A DNA stretch of 64,000 nucleotides from Ancylobacter mangrovi (GTDB lineage: Bacteria; Pseudomonadota; Alphaproteobacteria; Rhizobiales; Xanthobacteraceae), in the NCBI RefSeq assembly GCF_024752355.1, contig NZ_JANTHZ010000006.1:1-64000 (forward strand). The letters run 5' to 3'. Under the pieces are notes generated by a model. That model saw only the letters and a list, made by a program, of their open reading frames with translations. It was not told the origin of the DNA and ran no database searches. Below, in pieces: positions 34,600 to 44,293 of the stretch (position 1 is the stretch's first letter; every line of letters starts with the position of its first letter). The position numbers were made by a program, and so were the translations under genes.

Positions 34600-34681
34600 G
34601 ATGCACCCTCCTTGTCGCTTCCTCGGTCACTGAACTCGCGCGGATCAACGTTCCAGCGCACGATTGGTTCAGGGCTGCCCG

Positions 34682-34870
34682 TCAGATGCGCCCGGTCAGG
34701 AAGGCCAGCATCTCGGCCGGCCCGCGCGCCCGGAACAGCCGGACCCGCCGGCAGCCGCACATGTCGCAGCGCAGCCGCGGCGCGTCCTCCTCGAGCACGG
34801 TGAGGAGCGTCGAATCCCCCCTCCCCAGCGCCGAACGGCGGCCGCAGCGCTGGCAGTGCGCACAGATCAT
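34682..34870 (-). CDS. Small zinc-ribbon-like protein
   Basis: A 62-residue protein with two cysteine pairs, CAHCQRC near the N-terminus and CDMCGC in the middle, suggesting a zinc ribbon; it ends in AEMLAFLTGRI. The start is uncertain: ATG 34870 begins MICAHC but the good ribosome-binding sequence GGAAGGAG lies about 21 bases upstream, closer to an in-frame ATC near 34885. A longer frame from 34954 is possible. I cannot assign a function. Confidence 0.55.
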   Translation of the reverse strand: MICAHCQRCGRRSALGRGDSTLLTVLEEDAPRLRCDMCGCRRVRLFRARGPAEMLAFLTGRI

Positions 34871-34990
34871 GGATGTCGCGTCGATGGTGGTGGCTCCTTC
34901 CGCGCAGGGCCCGACAGATGGGTATCCCACCGCCCGCCCGCAACATCCCGCCATGAGGCCGAGGCGCCGGATGCAGGCACCGGCACGGCA

Positions 34991-35899
34991 TCAGCCGAGC
35001 CGCGAGCGCCGCTTCAGCAGCTCGACGAGCTGGCGCAGACCCGGGGGCGGCTGCCGGCGGCTCGGATAATAGACCGCGAACGGCGCGCCGGGCGAGGCCC
35101 AGTCCGGCAGCACGACCTCCAGCGTCCCCGCCGTCAGCTCGGCCGCCACCCGCCAGGCGAGGCAATAGGCGAGCCCGGCGCCCTCGATCGCGGCAGCGAT
35201 GGAATAGTCGGTGTCGTTCGAGCTGAGCGGGCCGGAGACGTCCAGCCGGCGCAGGCGCTCGCCCTCCCCGAGCTCCCACGGGAAGGAGGTGCTGTCGCCG
35301 ATCCGCATCTGGATGCAGGGATAGTCGGCGAGGTCGTCGGGCGTGCGCGGCCGGCCGAGACGGTCGAGCAGAGCCGGCGCGCCGACCACCACCCAGTCCA
35401 GCGGCGGCGTCACCTGCATCGCGATCATGTCGCCGGGCACGTGGTCGGCATAGCGTATCCCGGCGTCGAAGCCGGCGGCGACGATGTCGACCGGGCGGTC
35501 GTCGGCGATCACGTCGAGATGGATCTGCGGGTAGCGCTCGACGAACTCGCCGATCACCGGCGCCAGCAGCAGCCGCGCCGCGTCGTGCGGCACGTTGAGC
35601 CGCAGGCGGCCGACCGGGTAGCGGCGGTGGAGGTCGAGCGCGCCCAGCGCGTCGCCGATCGCCTCGAAGCCGCGCGCCAGCCGCTCCGCCAGCGCCGCCC
35701 CGGCCTGGGTCGGCACGACCGAGCGGCTGGTGCGGTTGAGCAGGCGCACCTCCAGCCCCGCTTCCAGCCGGCGGATGCGGTGGCTGAGGGCGGAGGTCGA
35801 GACGCCGAGCTCGATCGCCGCGCGGGTGAAGCTGAGGTGGCGCACGATCGCCGCGAAGGCCTGCAGATCGCTCAGATCGGGGCCGCCACGATAGGCCAT
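34991..35899 (-). CDS. LysR-family regulator
   Basis: A 302-residue LTTR: N-terminal winged helix (about 7-66; FTRAAIELGVSTSALSHRIRRLEAGL is the helix-turn-helix) and a two-lobed sensor domain (about 93-295). It is divergent from a three-gene oxidoreductase cluster and probably controls it; members of this CrgA/AaeR-like subgroup often respond to aromatic or aldehyde compounds. A dyad that could be its site lies in the 207-base gap. Confidence 0.92.
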   Translation of the reverse strand: MAYRGGPDLSDLQAFAAIVRHLSFTRAAIELGVSTSALSHRIRRLEAGLEVRLLNRTSRSVVPTQAGAALAERLARGFEAIGDALGALDLHRRYPVGRLRLNVPHDAARLLLAPVIGEFVERYPQIHLDVIADDRPVDIVAAGFDAGIRYADHVPGDMIAMQVTPPLDWVVVGAPALLDRLGRPRTPDDLADYPCIQMRIGDSTSFPWELGEGERLRRLDVSGPLSSNDTDYSIAAAIEGAGLAYCLAWRVAAELTAGTLEVVLPDWASPGAPFAVYYPSRRQPPPGLRQLVELLKRRSRLG

Positions 35900-35922
35900 C
35901 CTTGCCGTCTCCTCACCGCATC

Positions 35923-35948
35923 ATTGAGCCTGGCTAAACAATTAAGCC
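35923..35948. promoter_or_regulatory. Candidate LysR operator
   Basis: An AT-rich patch contains GGCTAAAC-A-ATTAAGCC (35932-35948; arms match 6 of 8) and an overlapping ATTG...CAAT dyad (35923-35942). It is placed 24-49 bases from the LysR start, as expected for an autorepressed LTTR, and carries the T-N11-A spacing usual for this family. Confidence 0.4.
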
Positions 35949-36106
35949 GTTCTCCGCCAGCACAAACCGATTATTCTCAAGGCCGGACAGATCGAGGCGC
36001 GGGTTCGGCCAAGGGGCGGGCCCGCGGGCATCGCCATTGCCGCCTCGCCGGCATCCGCCCTGATGACCGGCCCCAGGCGAGGCCGCCCGAACCAGGAGAC
36101 AAACGC

Positions 36107-36952
36107 ATGACCTCCCATCCGGCCATCCGACCCGGCCATGTCGCCGTCATCACCGGCGGCGCCAGCGGCATCGGCCTTGCGGCGGCGCAGCGGCTCGGCG
36201 CGGCCGGCATGAAGGTGCTGCTCGCCGACCTGCCGGGCGAGGCGCTCGACGATGCCCGCTCATCGCTCGCGGCCGAGGGCATCGACGCCGTGGCCCAGCC
36301 CACCGACGTGCGCGTGCGCGACGAGATTGCGACGCTGAAGGCGCGGGCCGACGCGCTTGGTCCGGTCGGCGTGCTGCTCAGCAATGCCGGGCGCGAGGGC
36401 GGCGGCGGCCTGTTCGCCGGCGAGGAGGTCTGGCGGCGCACGCTCGACACCAACCTCTGGGGCGCGATCCACTGCCTCCAGCTCTTCGTGCCGGACATGA
36501 TCGCCGCCGACCTCCCCGGCGCCGTGATCTGCACCGGCTCCAAGCAGGGCATCACCCTGCCGCCGGGCGACACCGCCTACAATGTCAGCAAGGCGGCGCT
36601 GAAGGCGCTGACGGAATCGCTCTCGCACGAGCTGGTCGGGGCGACCTCCGGGCGCGTCTCCGCGCATCTGCTCATTCCCGGCTTCACCTATACCGGCTTC
36701 ACCCGCCGGCGCGGCGTCGAGCAGAAGCCGCCCGGCGCCTGGACGCCGGAACAGGTGGCGGACTTCATGCTCGCGGGCATGGCGGCGGGCGACTTCTACA
36801 TCCTGTGCCCCGACAACGAGGTCGACCGCGCCATCGACATCCGGCGCATGCGCTGGGGCTTCGGCGACATTCTGGAGAACCGCCCCGCCCTGTCGCGCTG
36901 GCATCCCGACCATGCCGACGCCTTCCGGCGCTGGATGGAGGGCGACGGCTGA
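36107..36952 (+). CDS. Short-chain dehydrogenase/reductase
   Basis: A 281-residue SDR with the cofactor motif TGGASGIG (17-24), NAG in LLSNAGREG, and the catalytic Ser...Tyr-x3-Lys in CTGSKQGI and TAYNVSKAAL. The Asp in LLADLP fits NAD preference. The substrate is unknown. The ATG at 36107 follows AGGAGA. It is the first gene in a plus-strand trio, divergent from LysR, and 75 bases before the aldo-keto reductase gene. Confidence 0.9.
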   Translation: MTSHPAIRPGHVAVITGGASGIGLAAAQRLGAAGMKVLLADLPGEALDDARSSLAAEGIDAVAQPTDVRVRDEIATLKARADALGPVGVLLSNAGREGGGGLFAGEEVWRRTLDTNLWGAIHCLQLFVPDMIAADLPGAVICTGSKQGITLPPGDTAYNVSKAALKALTESLSHELVGATSGRVSAHLLIPGFTYTGFTRRRGVEQKPPGAWTPEQVADFMLAGMAAGDFYILCPDNEVDRAIDIRRMRWGFGDILENRPALSRWHPDHADAFRRWMEGDG

Positions 36953-37027
36953 CCGCGCCGCGCACCCCCTGCCCGCGGCCGCGAGGCCGGCACGCCGCCC
37001 TTTCATTGCCTCTGGAGACCTTTCCCC

Positions 37028-38056
37028 ATGCCCTACGTCCCCGCCGAGAACCGCTACGAGACCATGGTCTATCGCCGCTGCGGCCGCTCGGGGCTGAAGC
37101 TGCCGGCGATCTCGCTCGGCCTGTGGCACAATTTCGGCCATGACCGGCCGCACGCGCTGAAGAGCGAGCTCTGCCGCACCGCCTTCGACCACGGCATCAC
37201 CCATTTCGACCTCGCCAACAATTACGGCCCGCCCTCCGGCTCGGCCGAGGAGGCGTTCGGCAAAATCCTTCGCACCGACTTCGCCGGCTATCGCGACGAG
37301 CTCATCGTCTCCACCAAGGCGGGGTACGACATGTGGCCCGGCCCCTATGGAAGCTGGGGCAGCCGCAAGTACCTGATCGCCTCCTGCGAGCAGTCGCTGA
37401 AGCGGCTGGGGCTCGACTATGTCGACATCTTCTATTCGCACCGGGCCGATCCCGACACGCCGCTGGAAGAGACCATGGGCGCGCTCGACACGCTGGTGCG
37501 TCAGGGCAAGGCGCTCTATGTCGGCATCTCCTCCTACAGTGCCCAGCGCACCCGCGAGGCGGCGTCGATCCTGAAGGAACTCGGCACGCCCTGCCTGATC
37601 CACCAGCCGAGCTACAACATGCTCAACCGCTGGGTCGAGCGCGACGGGCTGAAGGAGACGCTCGCCGAGCTCGGCATCGGCTCCATCGCCTTCACCCCGC
37701 TGGCGCAGGGCATGCTCACCGACAAGTATCTCGGCGGTATTCCCGAAGGCTCGCGCGCCACCCAGGGCAAGACGCTGAAGCCCGAGGCGCTCTCGGCGCG
37801 CGCGCTCGAGCACCTCAGCAAGCTGAACGCGATCGCCGCCCGCCGCGACCAGACGCTGGCGCAGATGGCCCTCGCCTGGGTGCTGCGCGATGGCGGCATC
37901 ACCTCGGCGCTGATCGGCGCCTCGCGCCCGCAGCAGGTGGTCGACTGCGTCGGCGCAATCCGTAATCTCGACTTCACCCCCGAGGAGCTCGGCGAGATCG
38001 ACCGCTGGGCGACCGAGGAGGACATCAATCTGTGGGCCCGCTCCTCGGCGGTGTGA
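37028..38056 (+). CDS. Aldo/keto reductase, YghZ/glyceraldehyde-3-phosphate reductase type
   Basis: A 342-residue TIM-barrel NADPH reductase resembling E. coli YghZ (L-glyceraldehyde-3-phosphate reductase). The catalytic tetrad fits Asp and Tyr in FDLANNYG, Lys in VSTKAGYDMWPGPYG and His in IFYSHRADP. The last is followed by the typical GKALYVGISSYS. It would detoxify or interconvert small aldehydes. It belongs to the LysR-linked trio. Confidence 0.92.
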   Translation: MPYVPAENRYETMVYRRCGRSGLKLPAISLGLWHNFGHDRPHALKSELCRTAFDHGITHFDLANNYGPPSGSAEEAFGKILRTDFAGYRDELIVSTKAGYDMWPGPYGSWGSRKYLIASCEQSLKRLGLDYVDIFYSHRADPDTPLEETMGALDTLVRQGKALYVGISSYSAQRTREAASILKELGTPCLIHQPSYNMLNRWVERDGLKETLAELGIGSIAFTPLAQGMLTDKYLGGIPEGSRATQGKTLKPEALSARALEHLSKLNAIAARRDQTLAQMALAWVLRDGGITSALIGASRPQQVVDCVGAIRNLDFTPEELGEIDRWATEEDINLWARSSAV

Positions 38057-38089
38057 ACCGCGAGCCGGCCCGAGTGGGAGGAAAGCGTC

Positions 38090-38968
38090 ATGAAGGTCGG
38101 CTTCGTCGGGCTGGGACTGATGGGATCGGGTATGGCCGGTGCGCTGCTGCGGGCCGGGCACGAGGTGACGGTGTGGAACCGCAGCCCCGCGAGGGCGGAG
38201 CCGCTGGCCGCGCAGGGCGCCACCGTCGCCCCCGACCTCGCCGCCCTCGCGGCGGGCGAGGAGATCGTCTTCACCAGCCTGCCGGACGACGCGGCGCTGG
38301 AGGAGGTGGTGCTCGGCCCGCACGGGTTGGTGGCGAACCTCGCCCGCGGCGCCATCCATGTCGGCACCAGCACCATCGGCACCGCGATGGCCCGTCGGCT
38401 TGAAGAGGCGCATGCGCAGGCGGGACAGGTCTATGTCTCCGCCCCCGTGTTCGGCCGGCCGGATGTCGCGGCCAAGGGCGAGCTGGCGGTGGTCGCCGCC
38501 GGTCCCGGAGCGGCGCTGGAGCGGCTCGCACCCGCCTTCGCCGCCATCGGCCGCATGACGCAGGTGATGGGCGAGGACCCGCAGCAGGCCAACCTCGCCA
38601 AGCTCGCCGGCAATTTCCTCATCGCCTCGGTGATCGAGAGCCTCGGCGAGGCGCTGGCGCTGGTCGCCAAGGGCGGGGTGGACCAGCAGGCCTATCTCGA
38701 CCTGCTCACCTCGACGCTGTTCTCCGCCCCGGTCTACCGGACCTACGGCCAGCTCATCGTCGACCGCGCCTATGAGCCGGCGGGCTTCGCATTGCCTCTG
38801 GGAGCCAAGGACGTCCGCCTCGCCCTCGCCGCCGGGGAGGAGCTGAAGGTGCCCCTGCCCATCGGCAGCCTGCTGCGCGACCGGCTGATGACGATGATCG
38901 CCACCGAAGGCGAAGCGAAGGACTGGTCCTCGCTCGGCGAACTCGCCAAGATCCAGTCCGGCCAGTAG
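38090..38968 (+). CDS. 3-hydroxyisobutyrate dehydrogenase-family reductase
   Basis: A 292-residue beta-hydroxyacid dehydrogenase with the N-terminal GLGLMGSGMAGALLRAGHEV NAD(P) motif, the substrate segment beginning GTSTIGT, and the catalytic Lys in ANLAKLAGNFLIAS. WNRSP after the second strand suggests NADPH use, as in succinic-semialdehyde/glyoxylate reductases. With the SDR and AKR genes it may process a branched or short aldehyde/acid; the pathway is unknown. It starts 33 bases after the AKR stop. Confidence 0.9.
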   Translation: MKVGFVGLGLMGSGMAGALLRAGHEVTVWNRSPARAEPLAAQGATVAPDLAALAAGEEIVFTSLPDDAALEEVVLGPHGLVANLARGAIHVGTSTIGTAMARRLEEAHAQAGQVYVSAPVFGRPDVAAKGELAVVAAGPGAALERLAPAFAAIGRMTQVMGEDPQQANLAKLAGNFLIASVIESLGEALALVAKGGVDQQAYLDLLTSTLFSAPVYRTYGQLIVDRAYEPAGFALPLGAKDVRLALAAGEELKVPLPIGSLLRDRLMTMIATEGEAKDWSSLGELAKIQSGQ

Positions 38969-39055
38969 GGAGCTGCCGCCGGTCTGCACGTCCGTCTTCG
39001 CGCCGGCCCGGCCGCCGACCCGTGCGGAGGCGGGCGGGCTTGCGGCGGGCATCGC

Positions 39056-40465
39056 TCATTGACCGCCCGGGGTCCGCACGCCGATCCAGGCATCGCGAAC
39101 CTGGTCGTAATGGACCTTCGGGTTGTAGGCCCGCACCTTCAGCTTTAGCCGGCCCGCGCTGAGCTCGCCCACGGACGAGAGCAGCGAGAACGAGGCCACG
39201 ACCCGGTCGCGCTGGGCCGTGACGAGGCTCGCCCGCGCCTCGAACAGCGAGGTCTGGGCGTTCAGCACGTCGAGCGTGGTGCGCTGGCCGACCCGCCACT
39301 CCTCCCGCACGCCCTTGAGCGCGATCTCGTTGGCGGCGACCGAGGCCTGCGCCGATTCGATCGCGGCCTTGGCCGCCTGCAGGCCGCTCCAGTACTGCTG
39401 GACGCTCGCCCGCACCTGGTCGCGCTCGGTATCGATATCGATGCGGGCCTGCGTCAGCTTCTCCTTGCTCTGGCGGATCGAGGAATACTCGGCGCCGCCC
39501 TGGTAGATCGGCACGGACAGGTTGAGCGTGGCCGCGACGTCGGTCCCGCGCTCGATGCGGTCGCCGTCGGAATAGTAGTTGTACTGGTTGGTGGCCGAGC
39601 CGTTGAGCGACAGCGTCGGCGAGAGCGCCGCCTCGGCCACCTTCACCTCGGTCGCGCTCTGGTCCATCGCGTATTGCGCGGCGCGGATGGCCGGATGCCG
39701 GGTGAGGCCCGAGGCCAGGGCGGCGTCGAGCGAGGCGGGCAGCAGGCCGTCGACCGGCCGCGCGGGCGAGAGCTGCTGCGGCTGGAGCTGCGTCACCCGG
39801 ACGAACACCGCGTCGGCGGTCTTGAGGTTGGCGGTCGCCTCGGCCAGCGTGCTCTTGGCGTCGGCGACGCTCGCCTCCGCCTGGGCGACATCGGTGCGGG
39901 TGATCTCGCCGACGGCGAAGCGCTGGCGGGCCGACTTCAGCTCCTCCTCGAACGCGGTGAGGTTCTGCCGGCGCAATTCCAGCAGCGCGCCGTCCTCCAG
40001 CACGTTCATGTAGGCGGTGGCGGCGTCGAGCAGGACGGTCTGCTCGGTGTTGCGCAGCAATTCGCGCTGGCCCTTCACCTGCGCCTCGGCGCCGCGGACC
40101 GAATTGGCGGTCTTCAGCCCGTCATAGATGGTCTGGCTGATGGTGATGCCGAAGCTCGACGGGTCGGTCTTGTAGTGGCTGGTCACGGAACCGATACCGG
40201 CATCGTAGCGCCCTTCCACCCATTGCGAGCCGATCGAGGCGCTGCCGAAGATCTGCGGGCGGTAGCCCGACAGCGCGATCGGCACGTATTCGTCCACCGC
40301 CCGGGTGGCCGCGCGCTGCGAATTGAGGCTGGGATTGGCGTCGTAGGCGGAGGCGAGCGCCTGATCGAGGGTCTGCGCCCAAGCACCCGAGGCTGCGCCG
40401 CTGGCGAGGCCGCAGGTGAGGAAGGCAAGTCGAAAAGTCCGGAGGAAAGCAGTCGAACCGTACAC
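39056..40465 (-). CDS. TolC-family outer-membrane efflux channel
   Basis: About 469 residues with a signal peptide cleaved near AWA-QTL, then the two repeated outer-membrane efflux (OEP) units. It opens QTLDQALASAYDANPSL, and the paired alanine-rich coiled segments and RVGQRTTLDVLNAQ near the end are typical of TolC. The GTG at 40465 gives a good signal peptide but has only a weak ribosome-binding site; the frame is open to an ATG at 40630. It could be the shared channel for the RND and both EmrAB pumps in this window. In related genomes tolC commonly follows pcm; here the upstream side is an integrase relic, so the locus may be rearranged. Confidence 0.93.
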   Translation of the reverse strand: MYGSTAFLRTFRLAFLTCGLASGAASGAWAQTLDQALASAYDANPSLNSQRAATRAVDEYVPIALSGYRPQIFGSASIGSQWVEGRYDAGIGSVTSHYKTDPSSFGITISQTIYDGLKTANSVRGAEAQVKGQRELLRNTEQTVLLDAATAYMNVLEDGALLELRRQNLTAFEEELKSARQRFAVGEITRTDVAQAEASVADAKSTLAEATANLKTADAVFVRVTQLQPQQLSPARPVDGLLPASLDAALASGLTRHPAIRAAQYAMDQSATEVKVAEAALSPTLSLNGSATNQYNYYSDGDRIERGTDVAATLNLSVPIYQGGAEYSSIRQSKEKLTQARIDIDTERDQVRASVQQYWSGLQAAKAAIESAQASVAANEIALKGVREEWRVGQRTTLDVLNAQTSLFEARASLVTAQRDRVVASFSLLSSVGELSAGRLKLKVRAYNPKVHYDQVRDAWIGVRTPGGQ

Positions 40466-40728
40466 AGCCGTCGCCGATCCATGAAGAAATGAGGAGCCAA
40501 ACGCATCGCCTGACAGGGGGCAGGCAACGCGTCTGGCTCCAGGCCGAGACGGAGCGTCAATCCCGCCCCGGTTACTTACGGGGCGGACTGCGCCAACGGC
40601 GAACGGGCCACCTCGTTGCTGTACCGGCACGCCGAGACGGCATGACGTCTGGGAAGCGCGACCGGACGAGGCGAACTATCCCAAGGATCGATTTCCCGGG
40701 TATGTCCGCGGTGTTTCCGAAGATGTAA

Positions 40729-40965
40729 AAGGAGGCCGATGACACCGCCCGGATGTCGACCGGCGGGGTGCCGATACGTTACCGGAGGTGGCTGGCGCAG
40801 ACGGGCTCTGCGTGGGGGCGCGGAGTTGAGGGCGCCATCGACAGCAACGTCATGAACGCCGCTGGACATACCCAGGTGAGCACGACCCAGCGCTACAATC
40901 GAAGCACCTTGAAGAAGACTGCCCGCGTCGCCGCGCTGCCAATTGCCAGAAGGAACGCCGGGTGA
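40729..40965 (+). pseudogene. C-terminal relic of a tyrosine recombinase/integrase
   Basis: A short open frame after an in-frame TAA at 40726. Its last ~40 residues, starting near NAAGHTQVSTTQRYNR, match the C-terminal core of phage-type integrases: the AGH box and the nucleophilic tyrosine in TTQRYNR. The catalytic N-terminal and central domains are missing; the region before NVMNAAGH is not integrase-like. It lies about 100 bases from the 3' end of tRNA-Lys, a usual attachment site. The stretch 40466-41062 holds no other supported gene. It looks like a degraded edge of an integrated element. Confidence 0.75.
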
Positions 40966-41062
40966 ACACGTTCCCGAGACGCCGGGGAATGTGATGGGGA
41001 ACGCTTTGCGCTTGTGGGCGTGATCCGGTTCCGAAAACCGCTGATCCTTCAATGGGATGCGG

Positions 41063-41138
<76 letters not shown>

Positions 41139-41459
41139 GGAACCGAATGTCGCGGGGTTGAGCCCCGCGAGCCGCGGTCGTTTAGCAAAGCTGCCGGGGC
41201 GTGTCCATACCCCCTGGCCCGCCTAATTCACCCTGTGGATGACGCGAACCGCCCACGCGGCGGCGTCTTCCGCTGCGGAAAACGCGACCGCGCGGCGGCG
41301 CGGCGCGGCCGCCTTCATGTCGTTTGCCCTACCCGCGCCGCCCTGCCCCAGCGTTGCGGCGCCGCTCCGAGGTAGATGTGACGGCTTTGCGCTTGGGTGC
41401 AGCCGGTTTGACTGCCGGGCGATCTAGGAAGATGCCGCCGGACACTCCATATTCCGGCG
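41139..41459. other. Gap between tRNA-Lys and pabB
   Basis: No supported gene. It should hold the tRNA promoter (minus) and the pabB promoter (plus). A perfect 7-bp hairpin, CGCGGGG (41151-41157) and CCCCGCG (41163-41169), sits 13 bases upstream of the tRNA 5' end and is of unknown purpose. A 62-residue Ala-rich frame at 41239-41427 has no family-like sequence. Confidence 0.5.
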
Positions 41460-42860
41460 ATGATTCACGAGCCGCCGCCTCTCGTCGTCGAGATCGCCTT
41501 CCAGGACCCCTGGCAGGCCGCGCGGCGCTTGGCCGGTGGCGATCGGGAAGGGCTGACCTTCCTCGACAGCGCCATGACCCACCCCGTGCTGGGGCGCTGG
41601 TCCTATGTGATGGCGCAGCCCTTCGGCCGCTTCCGTGTCGAGGACGGGCAGGCGCGCTGGAACGGCGAGCGCGAGGCCTCCGCCCCGTTGGAGGCGCTGC
41701 GCGCGCGGCTCCACGCCTTCGCCCAGCCCCGCCTGCCGGGCGAAATGACCTTCCAGGCCGGCGCGGCGGGCTACATCGCCTATGAGGCCGGCCGGCTGTT
41801 CGACCGTTTCCCGACCTCCGCGCCCGAGCCGGGCGAAGGGGCGCAGATCGACCTCGGCTTCTACGACCTCGTCGTCGCCTTCGACACGATGGGCAAGCGC
41901 GCCTTCATCGTCTCGACCGGCTGGCCGGAGGAGGACGCCGGCCGCCGCGCCCGCCGCGCCCGCGAACGCCTCGAGGAAGCCTCCGCGCGTCTCGCCGGCC
42001 CCCTGCCCGCGCTCGGCCCGGCGGTGGTCGCCGGGGAGTGGCGCTCGAATTTCGATGCCGCCGGCTACCGCGCCGCGGTGACGCGGGTGATCGACTACAT
42101 CCGCGCCGGCGACATCTTCCAGGCCAACTTCACCCAGCGCTTCGCCGCCGCGATCGGCGAGGCCGATCCGCTCGCGCTCTACGACCAGCTCCGCCGCGCC
42201 AATCCGGCGACCTTCGCGGCGCTGATCGTCAATGGCGAGCGCACCATCGCCTCCTCCTCGCCCGAGCGCTTCGTGCGTCTCGTCGGCGAACAGGTGGAGA
42301 CGCGCCCGATCAAGGGCACGGTGCCGCGCTCGGTCGAGCCGACGCTCGACGCCCATCGCGGGCGCGAGCTCACCGCCAGCGAGAAGGACCGCGCCGAGAA
42401 CGTCATGATCGTCGACCTGTTGCGCAACGATCTCTCGCGCGTGTGCCGGCCCGGCACGGTGAAGGTGCCCCGCCTGTGCGGGCTCGAGACCTATGCCAAC
42501 GTCCACCACCTCGTCTCGGTGGTCACCGGCGAGCTGGCGGAGGAGCACGACGGGCTCGACCTGCTGAAGGCCTCGTTCCCCGGCGGCTCGATCACCGGCG
42601 CGCCGAAGATCCGCGCCATGGAGATCATCCACGAGCTGGAGGGCCGGCCGCGCGGGGTCTATTGCGGCTCCATCGGCTATGTCGGCTTCGACGGCGCGAT
42701 GGATTTCAACATCGCCATCCGCACCGTAACGGTCGAGAAGGGCGAGGCGAGCTTCGGCGTGGGCGGCGGCATCACCACCCTCTCCGACCCCGGCGCGGAG
42801 CACGAGGAAAGCCTGACCAAGGCCGAGCGCCTGTTCCGCGCCTTCCGGCCTGCGCGGTGA
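41460..42860 (+). CDS. pabB: Aminodeoxychorismate synthase component I
   Basis: A 466-residue chorismate-utilising enzyme that makes 4-amino-4-deoxychorismate for folate synthesis, using ammonia from PabA. The conserved blocks are [37 protein letters not shown] and [18 protein letters not shown]. The PIKGT lysine is typical of PabB rather than TrpE, which has PIAGT. It is the first gene of a pabB-pabA-pabC operon with small or overlapping gaps. Confidence 0.95.
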   Translation: MIHEPPPLVVEIAFQDPWQAARRLAGGDREGLTFLDSAMTHPVLGRWSYVMAQPFGRFRVEDGQARWNGEREASAPLEALRARLHAFAQPRLPGEMTFQAGAAGYIAYEAGRLFDRFPTSAPEPGEGAQIDLGFYDLVVAFDTMGKRAFIVSTGWPEEDAGRRARRARERLEEASARLAGPLPALGPAVVAGEWRSNFDAAGYRAAVTRVIDYIRAGDIFQANFTQRFAAAIGEADPLALYDQLRRANPATFAALIVNGERTIASSSPERFVRLVGEQVETRPIKGTVPRSVEPTLDAHRGRELTASEKDRAENVMIVDLLRNDLSRVCRPGTVKVPRLCGLETYANVHHLVSVVTGELAEEHDGLDLLKASFPGGSITGAPKIRAMEIIHELEGRPRGVYCGSIGYVGFDGAMDFNIAIRTVTVEKGEASFGVGGGITTLSDPGAEHEESLTKAERLFRAFRPAR

Positions 42861-42888
42861 GGGAGGCGGCGATGAGGGAGGCGGCGCC

Positions 42889-43473
42889 GTGATCCTGCTG
42901 ATCGACAATTACGACAGCTTCGTCTTCAACGTCGCACGCTACCTCGTCGAGCTCGGCGCCGAGGTCGAGGTGGCGCGCAACGACGCGCTCGACCTCGCCG
43001 CCATCGAGGCACGGCAGCCGGACGCGCTGGTCGTATCGCCGGGCCCCTGCTCGCCCAACGAGGCGGGCATCTCGCTGGAGGCGGTGCGCGCCCTTTCCGG
43101 GCGCCTGCCGATCCTCGGCATCTGCCTCGGGCACCAGTGCATCGGGCAGGCCTTCGGCGGACGCGTGGTGCGCGCGAAGGAGCCGATGCACGGGCGCGCC
43201 TCGCAGATTCGCCATCACGGCAGCGACGTGTTCGCCGGCCTGCCCTCCCCGTTCCCGGCCGCGCGCTATCATTCGCTGGCCGTGGAGCTGGACGAGGGGT
43301 CCGCGCTGGTGCCCACCGCCTGGAGCGAGGACGGGGAGATCATGGGCCTCGCCCATCGCGAGCACCCGACCTACGGCGTGCAGTTCCATCCCGAATCGGT
43401 CCTCACGGGACCGGGCTACGAATTGCTCGCGAACTTCCTGAAGCTGGCACGGACCAGGGAAACCGCCGCGTGA
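42889..43473 (+). CDS. pabA: Aminodeoxychorismate synthase glutamine amidotransferase
   Basis: A 194-residue class I glutamine amidotransferase. It opens [17 protein letters not shown], the nucleophile is Cys79 in [14 protein letters not shown], and the His-Glu pair is in VQFHPES. It supplies ammonia to PabB; it might also serve anthranilate synthase, as no trpG is in view. The start is GTG at 42889, behind GGGAGGCGG, 28 bases after pabB. Its stop overlaps the pabC start by four bases. Confidence 0.93.
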   Translation: MILLIDNYDSFVFNVARYLVELGAEVEVARNDALDLAAIEARQPDALVVSPGPCSPNEAGISLEAVRALSGRLPILGICLGHQCIGQAFGGRVVRAKEPMHGRASQIRHHGSDVFAGLPSPFPAARYHSLAVELDEGSALVPTAWSEDGEIMGLAHREHPTYGVQFHPESVLTGPGYELLANFLKLARTRETAA

Positions 43474-44291
43474 GCACGACCATCGACGTCGAGGACCGCG
43501 GCTTCACGCTGGGCGACGGCGTGTTCGACACCGCGCTTGCGCTCGGCGGCCGCGTCTTTGCCCGCGAGCGCCATGTGGCGCGCCTTCTCGAGGCTGCACG
43601 CCTGCTCGGCATCGGCGTCGAGCGCGCGCGGATCGAGGCCACCCTTGATGCGGCGATCGAGGCCGCTCCCGGCGCAGAGCCCGCCATCCTGCGCACCACG
43701 CTGACGCGGGGCACCGCCGCGCGCGGCCTGTGGCCGGCAAGCACGGGCGAGCCGACGCTGGTGACGACTCGCGCGGCGTGGAGCGCGGCGCTGCTCGGCA
43801 AGCCCGCGCGGCTCGTCACCGCGACCGGCCGGCGCAACGAGTTCTCCCCGACCGCGAACCTGAAGACGCTCGGCTATCTCGACCACATCCTCGCCGCGCG
43901 CGAGGCGGTGGCGGCGGGAGTGGACGACGCGCTGATCCTCAACACGCGCGGGCGCGTGTGCTGCTCGACCATCGCCAACGTCTTCGTGCTGATCGCCGGC
44001 CGGCTCATCACCCCCTCGCTCGGCGAGGGCTGCCTGCCGGGCATCCTGCGCGCGCTGGTGATCGAGGCCGCGCCGAAGCTCGGCCTCGCCGTCGAGGAGC
44101 GTCCGCTGGCGCCCGAGGCGCTGCACGGCGCCGACGCGGTGTTCCTGACCAACAGCGTGGGCTTCATCCGGCCGGTGACGGCGCTGGACGGGGAGATGCT
44201 GGCACGGGAGCCCGAGGTGACCGACGCGCTTGTCGCCGCCCTCGGCGCCCATGTGCTCGCCGAATGCGGCGTGGTGCTGCCCGCCCCCTGA
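43470..44291 (+). CDS. pabC: 4-amino-4-deoxychorismate lyase (class IV aminotransferase fold)
   Basis: A 273-residue fold-type IV PLP enzyme; the PLP lysine fits Lys132 in [17 protein letters not shown] and the C-terminal [16 protein letters not shown] is typical of ADC lyases. It releases pyruvate to give p-aminobenzoate. It starts with GTG at 43470, sharing GTGA with the pabA stop, so the three genes are translationally coupled. It ends two bases before the convergent DUF930 gene. Branched-chain or D-amino-acid aminotransferase activity is an alternative but the operon supports PabC. Confidence 0.92.
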   Translation: MSTTIDVEDRGFTLGDGVFDTALALGGRVFARERHVARLLEAARLLGIGVERARIEATLDAAIEAAPGAEPAILRTTLTRGTAARGLWPASTGEPTLVTTRAAWSAALLGKPARLVTATGRRNEFSPTANLKTLGYLDHILAAREAVAAGVDDALILNTRGRVCCSTIANVFVLIAGRLITPSLGEGCLPGILRALVIEAAPKLGLAVEERPLAPEALHGADAVFLTNSVGFIRPVTALDGEMLAREPEVTDALVAALGAHVLAECGVVLPAP

Positions 44292-44293
44292 GC

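Noticed and set aside
41239-41427. A 62-residue frame before pabB
   Set aside because: Ala/Arg/Pro-rich, no family-like sequence and no ribosome-binding site.
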